37,370 nt of DNA. It comes from a virus. The notes beneath the pieces are model-generated. The model saw only the letters and a list, made by a program, of their open reading frames with translations, searched no databases and had not been told where the DNA came from. Shown here in pieces: positions 29,889 to 36,981 of the stretch. Location of the stretch: positions 1 to 37,370 of IMG/VR virus record IMGVR_UViG_3300044614_002690. One strand, given 5' to 3'. The position numbers and the translations under genes are program-made. Within the stretch, counting starts at the first letter, position 1; every line of letters starts with the position of its first letter.

Positions 29889-29916
29889 TCGCATTGGCTG
29901 CATGAACTGGTTAGCC
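29816..29916. other. attC-like site 7
   Basis: Boxes GTCGAAC (29816-29822) and GTTAGCC (29910-29916). Arms CAGCCATGCG (29831-29840) and CGCATTGGCTG (29890-29900) pair with one unpaired extra T in the right arm; outer spacers also pair partly (TCAT/ATGA). Confidence 0.7.
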
Positions 29917-29940
29917 TCTGTAACAACTAAACGAATACCT

Positions 29941-30159
29941 ATGAAACTTGAAGAACTGGTAGGAAAAACAATCCGCTCCGCAACTCGCATGAAGAAACCA
30001 GAATATGATGACGATGGTTGGCTGAAGCTGGAATTTACGGACGGCACTAGTTGCGTGGTCGTCGCTTACTATTGCGGATACACGGGCAAGTCCGAAGACG
30101 AATACCCCACTGGTATAAATGTCACTGAAAAAGAAGAAGGTTTAGTGCCTCTTGCCTAA
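29941..30159 (+). CDS. Cassette 7 small acidic beta protein
   Basis: 72 aa from ATG 29941. It begins MKLEELVGKTIRSATRMKKPEYDDD, then LKLEFTDGTSCVVVAYYC, a compact beta-rich acidic protein resembling small hypothetical proteins with a VGKTI...YDD...L.F.DGT pattern. The local AT content is the highest in the window, so it was acquired from elsewhere. Its TAA stop is inside the GCCTAAC half-site. Confidence 0.65.
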   Translation: MKLEELVGKTIRSATRMKKPEYDDDGWLKLEFTDGTSCVVVAYYCGYTGKSEDEYPTGINVTEKEEGLVPLA

Positions 30160-30176
30160 CAAGTCTTAGCCCACGC
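30154..30176. other. attC half-site, right end of the array
   Basis: GCCTAACAAGTC at 30154 matches the classical left end of attC (RYYYAACAA), followed by TTAGCCCACGC, but no matching GTTRRRY or right arm follows. Two more GCCCTAAC strings (30182, 30241) follow. The array appears to be broken here at the junction with phage DNA. Confidence 0.5.
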
Positions 30177-30208
30177 ACCCTGCCCTAACTTCTTCCGCCT
30201 ACCCTCGC

Positions 30209-30238
30209 GCCGCGCCACTCTGTGGACGCGGCTTTTTC
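30209..30238 (+). terminator. Rho-independent terminator closing the cassette array
   Basis: Stem GCCGCGCC (30209-30216) with GGACGCGGC (30224-30232, one bulged A), 7-base loop, then TTTTT (30233-30237). It insulates the array from the following gene and head operon. Confidence 0.8.
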
Positions 30239-30261
30239 GTGCCCTAACTCTTGTGCCCGGA

Positions 30262-30293
30262 TTGACACCGACTCTCCGGTGTCATGAGCACAC
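30262..30293 (+). repeat. TTGACACCG hairpin leader, copy B (right flank of cassette island)
   Basis: Arms GACACCG (30264-30270) and CGGTGTC (30277-30283) with loop ACTCTC, ending at ATG 30284 followed by AGCAC. It nearly repeats 25759-25790. Confidence 0.8.
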
Positions 30294-31345
30294 TTACCCA
30301 CGCCTCCCCGGCGGCGGCCTCGCGCGTCTTCGAGCCTGGCCGCCTTGCCTCCTCCGCCCCCTCCGCCACCCCCTCCGCCACCCGCTCCGCCTACGGTGCC
30401 GATCCGCGCCGCACCGCCTACGGCCTAGCGATCCCGGCGGAGATAGAGGAACTGGTGCGTTGGCGCACGGTCGAGTCGGAAAACCTCAAACGCAGGCCCC
30501 TGCTCCGCACCCAGAGCATGACCGATACCTCCATCGCAAGTCCTGCCTGTGCCTACTCCGCGCAGGGTGCTGAGAACGTGCCGCGCCGCGAGGTCGCGAT
30601 CACCGCCGCGCACACCGAAGCGGCCAAGCAGTGGTCCGGCTGGGGCACTGCGCTCAAGCCTGCGTGGGAGCCGATCTGTGTAGCGAGAAAACCACTACAG
30701 GGCACCGTCGCCGCCAACGTGCTCGCGCACGGCACCGGCGCGCTCAACATCGACGGGTGACGGGTGGCGGCGGAGGCCGGAGACGAGCCCATCACATGGG
30801 AGCAGCCGCGAGGCATGGGCTTCAGTGGCGGCACCGATGCCGGCCCCTGTGAGGCGCTGCCTTCCGCCCTCGGCCGCTGGCCCGCCAACCTCATCCACGA
30901 CGGCAGCGAGCAGGTCGTGCGGCTCTTTCCCGAGGATGCCGGTGCCGCCGCCGCCCGCTTTTTCTACTGCGCCAAGGCCAGCAAGGAAGACCGCGACGAG
31001 GGGCTGGAGCACCTGCCGGAGCGCGCCGCGCACGAACTGACCAAACGAAAAGAGGAAAGCGCAGGCGCGGAAAATCCGAGGGCCGGCATGACTGGCGCGC
31101 GCCGTAACATCCACCCCACCGTCAAACCCACCGACCTCATGCGCTACCTCTGCCGCCTGGTCACGCCGCCCGGCGGCCTCGTTCTCGATCCCTTCATGGG
31201 CTCGGGCAGCACCGGCAAGGCGGCGATACTTGAGGGCTTCCGCTTCACCGGCATCGACATGACCCCCGACTACGTGGAGATCGCCCGCGCTCGCATCGCC
31301 GAGGCCGCGGCGCGACCGCTTCAGGGCTCCCTCTTCGCGGCCTGA
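30284..31345 (+). pseudogene. Decayed site-specific DNA methyltransferase (N6-adenine/N4-cytosine type)
   Basis: One frame with a single TGA at 30758-30760. Before it: WSGWGTALKPAWEPICVARK and GTGALNIDG; after it: RWPANLIHDGSEQVV, FFYCAKASKEDRDEGL, NIHPTVKPTDLMRYLCRLV and the SAM-binding motif DPFMGSGSTG. Family members read NIDACRV where this has NID-G-stop-RV, so TGA probably replaces a Cys codon. The N-terminal part with the catalytic DPPY motif is missing and replaced by low-complexity Ala/Ser/Pro. It is most likely inactive, unless the TGA is read through and another subunit helps. Confidence 0.82.
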
Positions 31346-31615
31346 GATTGACACGCCCGCCCCATGCCTGCCGCGGCGTGCGCCCGCCGCGTCGCCGGGC
31401 GCTCATGACACCGCCGCCCAGTTCTGTCCCGCGCGCGCTTTTTATAGGGAAAAGCGAGGACGAGGGCGGCGGCCCATGCGCGCTTTGACAGCGCTCCCCC
31501 TTTGTCCGCCCTGGGAAGCGGAGTGTTTGTTCATGGATGAAAGCCTCCGCCCGCCGGCCCACCCCGGCGGGCGGAGTGTTCTCCCCGCCGACTTTGACAC
31601 GCGGGCCTCCGCATC
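31346..31615. other. Intergenic region before the head genes
   Basis: No credible gene. It contains two TTGACAC motifs (31348 and 31594), an inverted repeat CGCTTTT-TATAGGG-AAAAGCG around 31436-31456 that could include a -10 (TATAGG), and the 13-bp stem hairpin at 31545-31576. It probably holds the late promoter or a processing site for the head operon. Confidence 0.5.
31545..31576. terminator. 13-bp stem hairpin upstream of the head operon
   Basis: Arms CTCCGCCCGCCGG (31545-31557) and CCGGCGGGCGGAG (31564-31576) pair perfectly with a 6-base loop. No T-run follows on the plus strand, so it may be a transcript stabiliser or factor-dependent terminator rather than an intrinsic one. Confidence 0.65.
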
Positions 31616-31951
31616 ATGGGAGACGCCGCGCAAAACATCGCCACCGCCAAAAAGTATCTGCGCCGCAAATACGCCACCGACCTCACCGGCCTGCGCGCCC
31701 TCGCCGATACCGTCGCCACCGAGGCCCTCGGCGATGCCGTCACCCTCACCGGCCAGTCCTTCGAGGGCGCCTCGCACTCCGGCCAGCTCGTGTTCCCCCG
31801 CATCGACTACCTCGCCGCCATCGAGGACGTGATCCGCGAACTCGACACCGCGCTGGTGGCGTCGCCCGCCGAGGCCACGCGCGCCGTCTTTCGCGTCTGC
31901 CCCTCCGCCTACCACGCGCCCGAGTGCTGCCCGCCCTCCGCCACCGCCTGA
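31616..31951 (+). CDS. Head-tail joining protein, gpW-like
   Basis: 111 aa from ATG 31616. It is small and helical (NIATAKKYLRRKYATDLTG, ALADTVATEALGDAVTL), immediately upstream of the portal gene as lambda W is. A family-typical motif cannot be proven by eye, and the C-terminus is Cys/Pro-rich (APECCPPSATA). The start lies 22 bp after a TTGACAC motif, with GCGG-GCCT-CCGC pairing just before the ATG. Confidence 0.55.
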   Translation: MGDAAQNIATAKKYLRRKYATDLTGLRALADTVATEALGDAVTLTGQSFEGASHSGQLVFPRIDYLAAIEDVIRELDTALVASPAEATRAVFRVCPSAYHAPECCPPSATA

Positions 31952-31975
31952 GCCTCGGCCCCCTCCGCTCTCCCT

Positions 31976-33838
31976 ATGGTCACCCTCTTCGACGCCTCCG
32001 GCCGCGCCATCCCCGCCACCGCCTACGCCGCCACCTCGCCCGCGCCCGGCTGGCCGCTCACCACCTCCGATACCGGCGGGCGGAACATTCCGCCCCCGCG
32101 GCTCGATGCCGACGTGGCGCTCCTCCTCTCGCGCCACAAGCACCGCCTCCTCCTCGCTGACTCGCGCTACATCGGCACCACCTTTCCGCTGGTCTCCGGG
32201 GCCCTCGCGCAGAAGCGCGACTACATTTCTTCGGCCGGCTACGCGCCGACCTTTCTCGGCGAGGATGAGCGGTGGGGCGAGATCGCCCGCGCCGCGTTGA
32301 TCGAGGCCCACCAGCGCGCCGTGGTGCGCGGCCCCTTCCTCGATTGGGACAGCGCGTGGAAGATCGGCTCCACCCTCTACGACATCGACGGCGATTTTTT
32401 CATCCACTACTCGGCCGATGCCGACGGCTACCCGCAGGTGCAGTTCATCGAGGCTCACCGCATCAGCTCCCGCTACGGCGAAAACATCGTATCCAAAGGG
32501 CCCTACACCGGGCGCCGCATCCTCAACGGCATCATCTACGATGCCGTCGGCCGCGCCCTCGCCTACCGCGTGCTCGGCTCTACCCCCGAAGAGGATCAGG
32601 ACCTGCCCGCCGCCGAGATCGACCACTGCGCGCTGCCCCGCTGGTTCTCGGATGGGCGCCCCGTGCCCACCCTCACCGCCGGCATCCTCGAGTGGTATGA
32701 CCTCAAGCAGGCTCGCGGCTACCAGCAGCTGAAGCAGCAGATCGCCGCCGCGCACACCATCGTAGAGGCGACCGAGGACGGCAAGATGCCGGAGGACGCC
32801 GCGCGCGAGGCCGCTCGCCTCGCCGCCCTGCGCAACGGCGGCGCCTCCACCACCCCCGCCAGCCAGCGCCCGCCCGAGCCCTCGGTGCTCTCGCTCGATG
32901 GTGGCCTCATCCGCTACGTCAAAGCCGGCAAGGGCTCGGTCTCCATGCTCGAGAGCAACAGCCCCGGCGACTCTTGGATGAAGTTCGACGAGTCTCTCCA
33001 GCGCGCCGCCTACTTCGGCATGGAGTGGCGCTACGAGATGCTCGACCTCTCGAAACTCTCCGGCGCGCCCACCCGTGGATTTCAGGACCAGATCAACACC
33101 TCGATCTTCACCCGTTGGAGCGGCCACGTGCGCCACGTGCTGCGCGCCGAGCACCGCCTGCTCGCGCGCCTCATCCAGATCGGCCGCGTGCCCGACCACC
33201 CCGAGTGGATGCAGTGGGGCTACACCCCGCCGGCCGAGTTCACGGTCGATGGAGGCCGCACCAACACCGCCGATCTGGACAACATCCGCGCCGGCATCGA
33301 GTCGCACCCCGCCGTGATCGGCCGCTACGGTCGCACCGCTCGCCAGATTCTGACCGAGCAGGCCAAGTTCCTCCGCCTGCGGCAGCGGATGGAGCGCGAC
33401 TACGACCTGCCCCCCGGCGCCCTCGGCAGCCTGGCCCGCCCCGGCGATCCGCAGCCGGCCGGCGCCGCGCCCGCCGCCGCCGGTAGTGCTCCCGGCACTA
33501 CGCCGCCGCCGCGCCCCGGCGCGCCGCCCGCCGCCGCCGCTCCGGCCGCCGCGCCCGCCACCGGCGCCGCCGCGAAGAAGGCCACCGCCACCGCCGCCGC
33601 CGCGGGCGATGTGCAGGGCACCGCGCTAAATGGTGCGCAGGTGACCTCGCTCGCGCAGATCGTGGCTCAGGCCGCGCGCGGCGAGGTGCCGATCGAGACC
33701 GCCAAGGGCCTCGCCAACGCCGCTTTCCCGCTGATGAACGACCAGGAAATCGACGCCATTTTCGAGCCGCTCCGCAGCTTCCAGCCGCGCTCCGCCGCGC
33801 CGCCCGCCGCGCCCGCGCCGCCCGCCGCCACCCCCTAA
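31976..33838 (+). CDS. Portal protein, lambda family
   Basis: 620 aa. Features of lambda-type portals include RAALIEAHQRAVVRGPFLDW, YDIDGDFFIHYSADADG, VQFIEAHRISSRYGENI, the conserved GGLIRYVKAGKGSVSMLESN wing region, and FDESLQRAAYFGMEWRYEML near residue 340. After about residue 485 there is a long Ala/Pro linker (490-545) containing a GTAGTGC hairpin, then a C-terminal helical domain (LNGAQVTSLAQIVAQAARG) common in such portals. It forms the dodecameric DNA gate. Confidence 0.85.
   Translation: MVTLFDASGRAIPATAYAATSPAPGWPLTTSDTGGRNIPPPRLDADVALLLSRHKHRLLLADSRYIGTTFPLVSGALAQKRDYISSAGYAPTFLGEDERWGEIARAALIEAHQRAVVRGPFLDWDSAWKIGSTLYDIDGDFFIHYSADADGYPQVQFIEAHRISSRYGENIVSKGPYTGRRILNGIIYDAVGRALAYRVLGSTPEEDQDLPAAEIDHCALPRWFSDGRPVPTLTAGILEWYDLKQARGYQQLKQQIAAAHTIVEATEDGKMPEDAAREAARLAALRNGGASTTPASQRPPEPSVLSLDGGLIRYVKAGKGSVSMLESNSPGDSWMKFDESLQRAAYFGMEWRYEMLDLSKLSGAPTRGFQDQINTSIFTRWSGHVRHVLRAEHRLLARLIQIGRVPDHPEWMQWGYTPPAEFTVDGGRTNTADLDNIRAGIESHPAVIGRYGRTARQILTEQAKFLRLRQRMERDYDLPPGALGSLARPGDPQPAGAAPAAAGSAPGTTPPPRPGAPPAAAAPAAAPATGAAAKKATATAAAAGDVQGTALNGAQVTSLAQIVAQAARGEVPIETAKGLANAAFPLMNDQEIDAIFEPLRSFQPRSAAPPAAPAPPAATP
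33483..33501. repeat. GTAGTGC palindrome inside portal linker
   Basis: GTAGTGC-TCCCG-GCACTAC, perfect 7-bp arms with a 5-base loop, located within the Ala/Pro linker coding region. Same arms and loop length as the hairpin core at 36380-36398. Confidence 0.6.
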
Positions 33839-33844
33839 GCCAAG

Positions 33845-33870
33845 GGCATCTTGCAACGTTGCAAGATGCC
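33845..33870. terminator. Perfect 26-bp palindrome between portal and protease genes
   Basis: GGCATCTTGCAAC directly joined to its reverse complement GTTGCAAGATGCC, no spacer. As RNA it would fold into a hairpin; as DNA it could bind a dimeric protein. There is no T-run. It lies 6 bp after the portal stop codon and may trim or stabilise the head mRNA. Confidence 0.7.
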
Positions 33871-33901
33871 GCCCCCGCCCACCTCACGCCCCCTGCTCCC
33901 C

Positions 33902-34786
33902 ATGCGCTACGCCCACCTCCTCGCCTCGCTCCGCTCCACGCCGTGGGCCGCCCTGCCCGCGACCATCCAGACGGTCTCCGACCTGCTCTCCGCGCGCGTG
34001 CGTGGCCTCCGCCCGCCCCGCGCCGACGACGGCCTGCCGTGGGAAGGCGACGACGCCGAGCCCGCCGAGACCCCGCCGCCTCCGCTCTACCAGATCGCCG
34101 CGCCCGGCGTGGCGTTGGTGGAGGCGCGCGGCATCATCGGCAAGCACCTCTCGGGCATGGCCATGCTCTGTGGCGGGTGCGATGTGGAGCGCGTCGGCGC
34201 GGCGCTTGAGGCCGCTGCCGAGGATGCCGGCGTGCGCTCCATCGTGCTGCACCTCGATACTCCGGGCGGCACGGTGCCGGGCGTGCCCGAGCTGGCCTCG
34301 CGTATCCGCCAGATCACTACGCGCGTGCCGGTCTACGCCTTTGTCGACGACCTCTGTGCCTCGGCGGGCTACTGGATCGCTTCTGCCTGCTCCGGCATCT
34401 TCGCCACGCCCACCGCCACCCTCGGCAGCATCGGCGTCTACATGGCGCTGGTCGACGAGTCGCAAGCGTGGGCCGAGCAGGGCTGGAAGCTCGTGCTGGT
34501 CAAGGCCGGCACCTTCAAGGCCGCGGGCACGCCGGGGAGCGAGATCACGGACGAGCAGGTGGCGCAGTGGCAGCAAGGCGTGGATGCGCTATACGCCATG
34601 TTCACCGCCGACGTGCGCCGCGGGCGCCCCGCCGTGGCCGACGAGAGCATGCAGGGCCAGTGTTTCCTCGGCGCCGCCGCCCAGGCTGCGGGCCTCGTGG
34701 ATCAGCTCGTGGCGGACCGCGCCGAGGTGTTGGCTAGCCTCGCCATTGCGCTGCCCGCGCCGGCCGCCGCCGCGCCTGTGCTTTGA
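33902..34786 (+). CDS. S49-family head maturation protease
   Basis: 294 aa from ATG 33902 (the frame is open upstream through the palindrome). It is a ClpP-fold SppA-type enzyme: LHLDTPGGTVPG near residue 120, the nucleophile serine in CASAGYWIAS near residue 153, and the general-base lysine in GTFKAAGTP near residue 204. Enzymes of this type cleave scaffold and portal during capsid maturation (lambda gpC type). It is followed by the scaffold gene 27 bp downstream; the stop is part of TTTGACACGCC. Confidence 0.88.
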   Translation: MRYAHLLASLRSTPWAALPATIQTVSDLLSARVRGLRPPRADDGLPWEGDDAEPAETPPPPLYQIAAPGVALVEARGIIGKHLSGMAMLCGGCDVERVGAALEAAAEDAGVRSIVLHLDTPGGTVPGVPELASRIRQITTRVPVYAFVDDLCASAGYWIASACSGIFATPTATLGSIGVYMALVDESQAWAEQGWKLVLVKAGTFKAAGTPGSEITDEQVAQWQQGVDALYAMFTADVRRGRPAVADESMQGQCFLGAAAQAAGLVDQLVADRAEVLASLAIALPAPAAAAPVL

Positions 34787-34813
34787 CACGCCGCGCAGCC
34801 TTTACCCTTCGCG

Positions 34814-35344
34814 ATGAACTTCCTCAAAGCCGTCCAGACCGCTTCCGCCGCCGAGCGCCTTTTCAAGGCCGCCGGGCTCGACCTCCCCGCGCTCGCCGCC
34901 GCGGGCGATGACTCCGCCCTCGCCGCCCACATCGAAAGCCTCGTCTCGGCCGCGCGGCAGCAGGCCCCCGCCGCCGCCGCGCTCACCGCCGAGCACCCCG
35001 AGGTGGCCGCCCTGATCGCCGCCGCGCTCGCCCCGGTGCAGGCCACGCTCCGCGAGCAGGGCCTGCGCGCCACCGCGATCCAGTCCGCGCTCGCGCAGGC
35101 GGGTATCCAGCTCGCCGATACGGCGCCCACCGCAGAGATCGGCGCCACGCTCGCCGCCGGCCTGAAGGCGCAGGCCGCCAAGGAAGCCCGCGCGCTGCTC
35201 GCCGCCAAGGGCTTCTCCGCCCATGCCCTGGCCGACGCGCCCGCCGCCGATCCCACCCGGCCCGCGGCCAAGGCCGCCGAGCTTACCGGCCGGGCCCGCA
35301 CCGTCGCCGCCTTTGCCGCCGAGCGCGCCGCCCGCGCCGTTTGA
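34814..35344 (+). CDS. Putative scaffold protein
   Basis: 176 aa, about one-third Ala, almost entirely helical (VSAARQQAPAAAALTAEHPE, AGLKAQAAKEARALLAAKG). It lies between the protease and the major capsid gene as scaffold genes do (lambda Nu3 position, here a separate gene rather than an internal start). No motif is diagnostic. The TGA stop is within TTTGACAG. Confidence 0.55.
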   Translation: MNFLKAVQTASAAERLFKAAGLDLPALAAAGDDSALAAHIESLVSAARQQAPAAAALTAEHPEVAALIAAALAPVQATLREQGLRATAIQSALAQAGIQLADTAPTAEIGATLAAGLKAQAAKEARALLAAKGFSAHALADAPAADPTRPAAKAAELTGRARTVAAFAAERAARAV

Positions 35345-35401
35345 CAGCCCAGCCCTTCGTATCCGCCACCGCACTACTCACCTTAGCAACCGCTCAATAC
35401 C

Positions 35402-36361
35402 ATGCCTCAAGCCACCCTCCTCGACATCGCCAAGCTCAACGGCAACGACGCGGTGGTCGGTCTCATCGAAGAGAACCTGACCTTCGCTCCCGAACTCACG
35501 GTCGTGCCTGCGCGCACCGTTCGCGGCACCTCCTACCGCACCGTCTCTCGCGACACCTATCCCGGCGTCGGTTTCCGCAACGCCAACGGCGGCGTGGCCT
35601 ACACCAAGTCCACCTTCCTTAACCGCCTGCACGAGTGCTTCGTTTTCTCGGGCAACATCCGCGCCGACGTGGCGGTGATGAGCGCGCACGAGGACGGCCC
35701 CGACGCCTTCAAGGCCATCGAGGCCAGCGGCGTGATGAAGCAGGCCATGATCGAGATCGGCCAGCAGTTCTTCTACGGCACCGCCTCCGATGCCAAGGGC
35801 TTCCCCGGCCTGAAGGAGTTTCACGATGCGTTCTCTACCGAGCTGACCGCCCGTTCCGTCGCTCCCATCGTGCTCGATGCCGGTGGCACTACCGCCGGCA
35901 CCGGCTCCTCGGTCTACGGCGTGAAGTTCGGCGAGCAGGGCCTCCAGTTCATCTACGGCAACGGCTCCGCCCTCACCCTCTCCGACTGGTTCCGCCAGAT
36001 GGTCAACGACGGCACCGCCGGCCAGGACTACCTCGCCGAGTGCGCCTCGCTCAATGCGTGGATCGGCCTTCAGGCCGCCAACCCCTACTGCATCGGGCGC
36101 CTCAAGGATGCCACCGCCGACTCCGGCAAAGGCGTCACCGATGCCCGCCTAGCCGAGCTGCTCAGCCTCTACCCCGTCGGCTACAAGCCCGATGTCTGGT
36201 TCATGACTCGCCGCTCCGCCTTCCAGCTCCAGTCGAGCCGCAGCGCCACGAGCAACACCAGCGGCTCCGCCGGCCAGCCCCTCGCGCCGATGCCCACCGA
36301 GAGTAACGGCATCCCCATCGTCATCACCGACTCGCTGACCAACACCGAGGTGCTCAGCTAA
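35402..36361 (+). CDS. Major capsid protein (HK97 fold)
   Basis: 319 aa from ATG 35402. Typical elements include the N-terminal VVGLIEENLTFAPELTVVPA, the E-loop/strand region VSRDTYPGVGFRNANGGVAY, GQQFFYGTASDAKGFPGLKE around 115-140, and the helix ECASLNAWIGLQAANPYCIG. It belongs to the group of capsid proteins without a large N-terminal delta domain, consistent with the separate scaffold. Placement after protease and scaffold and before a strong hairpin supports the call. Confidence 0.82.
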   Translation: MPQATLLDIAKLNGNDAVVGLIEENLTFAPELTVVPARTVRGTSYRTVSRDTYPGVGFRNANGGVAYTKSTFLNRLHECFVFSGNIRADVAVMSAHEDGPDAFKAIEASGVMKQAMIEIGQQFFYGTASDAKGFPGLKEFHDAFSTELTARSVAPIVLDAGGTTAGTGSSVYGVKFGEQGLQFIYGNGSALTLSDWFRQMVNDGTAGQDYLAECASLNAWIGLQAANPYCIGRLKDATADSGKGVTDARLAELLSLYPVGYKPDVWFMTRRSAFQLQSSRSATSNTSGSAGQPLAPMPTESNGIPIVITDSLTNTEVLS

Positions 36362-36374
36362 ACCTCCGCCTCCC

Positions 36375-36403
36375 GGCCCGTAGTGCCGCAAGCACTACGG
36401 GCC
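36375..36403 (+). terminator. Strong hairpin after the major capsid gene
   Basis: Arms GGCCCGTAGTGC (36375-36386) and GCACTACGGGCC (36392-36403), loop CGCAA. There is no T-run; likely an attenuator or mRNA 3' stabiliser that raises capsid expression relative to downstream genes. It contains the GTAGTGC palindrome also found at 33483. Confidence 0.7.
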
Positions 36404-36437
36404 ACCCACCCACCACCACCTTCAAGCCCTTCCGCTC

Positions 36438-36848
36438 ATGTCCAACGAATTTGCCCGCAACATCAAGGACGCCGCCCTGCTTGTCACCCGCGCCCTTCCC
36501 ACCGCCGACGGCACCGTCACCTCCGCCGACTTGGACCTCGGCGCCGTCCTCGCCGGCCCCTCGCTCGAGAACGTCGAACTCTCCATCGAGGTGCCCGCCC
36601 TCTCCGCCACCCTCCTGCCCAACGCCGACACCCTCACGATCACCGTGCAGGGCGGCGCCAGCGCCACGCCCTCCACGAGCCTCAACCTCGTTAAGGTCAT
36701 CACCGGCACCGGCTCCACCATCGCCGCGCAGGAGATCCGCTTCCGCCTGCCGAGCGACTGCCCCCGCTACGTCAACGTGAAGTTCGTGGCCGCGGGCGGC
36801 ACTGGCGACCAGAGCGGCGTCTCCGCCACCGTCGCGCTGCGCTTCTGA
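36438..36848 (+). CDS. Head protein, possible decoration protein
   Basis: 136 aa, beta-rich with regular hydrophobic alternation (VELSIEVPALSATLLPNADT, TLTITVQGG, YVNVKFVAAGG). It follows the major capsid gene between two hairpins, the location of decoration or head-completion proteins. No family is recognised. Confidence 0.5.
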   Translation: MSNEFARNIKDAALLVTRALPTADGTVTSADLDLGAVLAGPSLENVELSIEVPALSATLLPNADTLTITVQGGASATPSTSLNLVKVITGTGSTIAAQEIRFRLPSDCPRYVNVKFVAAGGTGDQSGVSATVALRF

Positions 36849-36877
36849 TCTTCCTCCTCTTGGTTGTTGGTTCATCC

Positions 36878-36915
36878 CGCCCCGTCTCCCGCCCCGCGGG
36901 GGCCGGGGCGTTTTT
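36878..36915 (+). terminator. Rho-independent terminator, GC bipartite hairpin copy 2
   Basis: Arms CGCCCCG (36878-36884) and CGGGGCG (36904-36910) enclose a second stem CCCGC/GCGGG and are followed by TTTTTCTTTT. It is nearly identical to 2303-2337 except for the inner loop. Confidence 0.82.
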
Positions 36916-36981
36916 CTTTTCCGCCGCCCCTTCATCTTCCACTTCCCCCTTCACCTGCGCGGCGCGTCCGCGCGCCGCGCC

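Larger units (their letters stand above)
25894..30160 (+). mobile_element. Integron-like gene cassette array without integrase (CALIN-like) in a phage
   Basis: Seven attC-like inverted repeats (26048, 26406, 27095, 27503, 28456, 29145 and 29816) plus a half-site (30154) separate about seven small cassettes, each with one to three genes. GC and codon use differ from the phage backbone. In lambda-like genomes terL is followed directly by the gpW and portal genes, so this is an insertion. No IntI-type gene adjoins it. The array is bracketed by the two TTGACACCG hairpin leaders. Confidence 0.65.

Noticed and set aside
26048-30160. A CRISPR array, because regular repeats separate units
   Set aside because: The repeats are 58-106 bp imperfect palindromes with variable loops and units of 0.2-0.9 kb containing genes, unlike short identical repeats with 30-40 bp spacers.
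33851-33901. An earlier TTG start for the S49 protease at 33851
   Set aside because: This would begin inside the 26-bp perfect palindrome and add a Pro-rich stretch unlike the family; ATG 33902 follows a normal leader and starts a plausible N-terminus.
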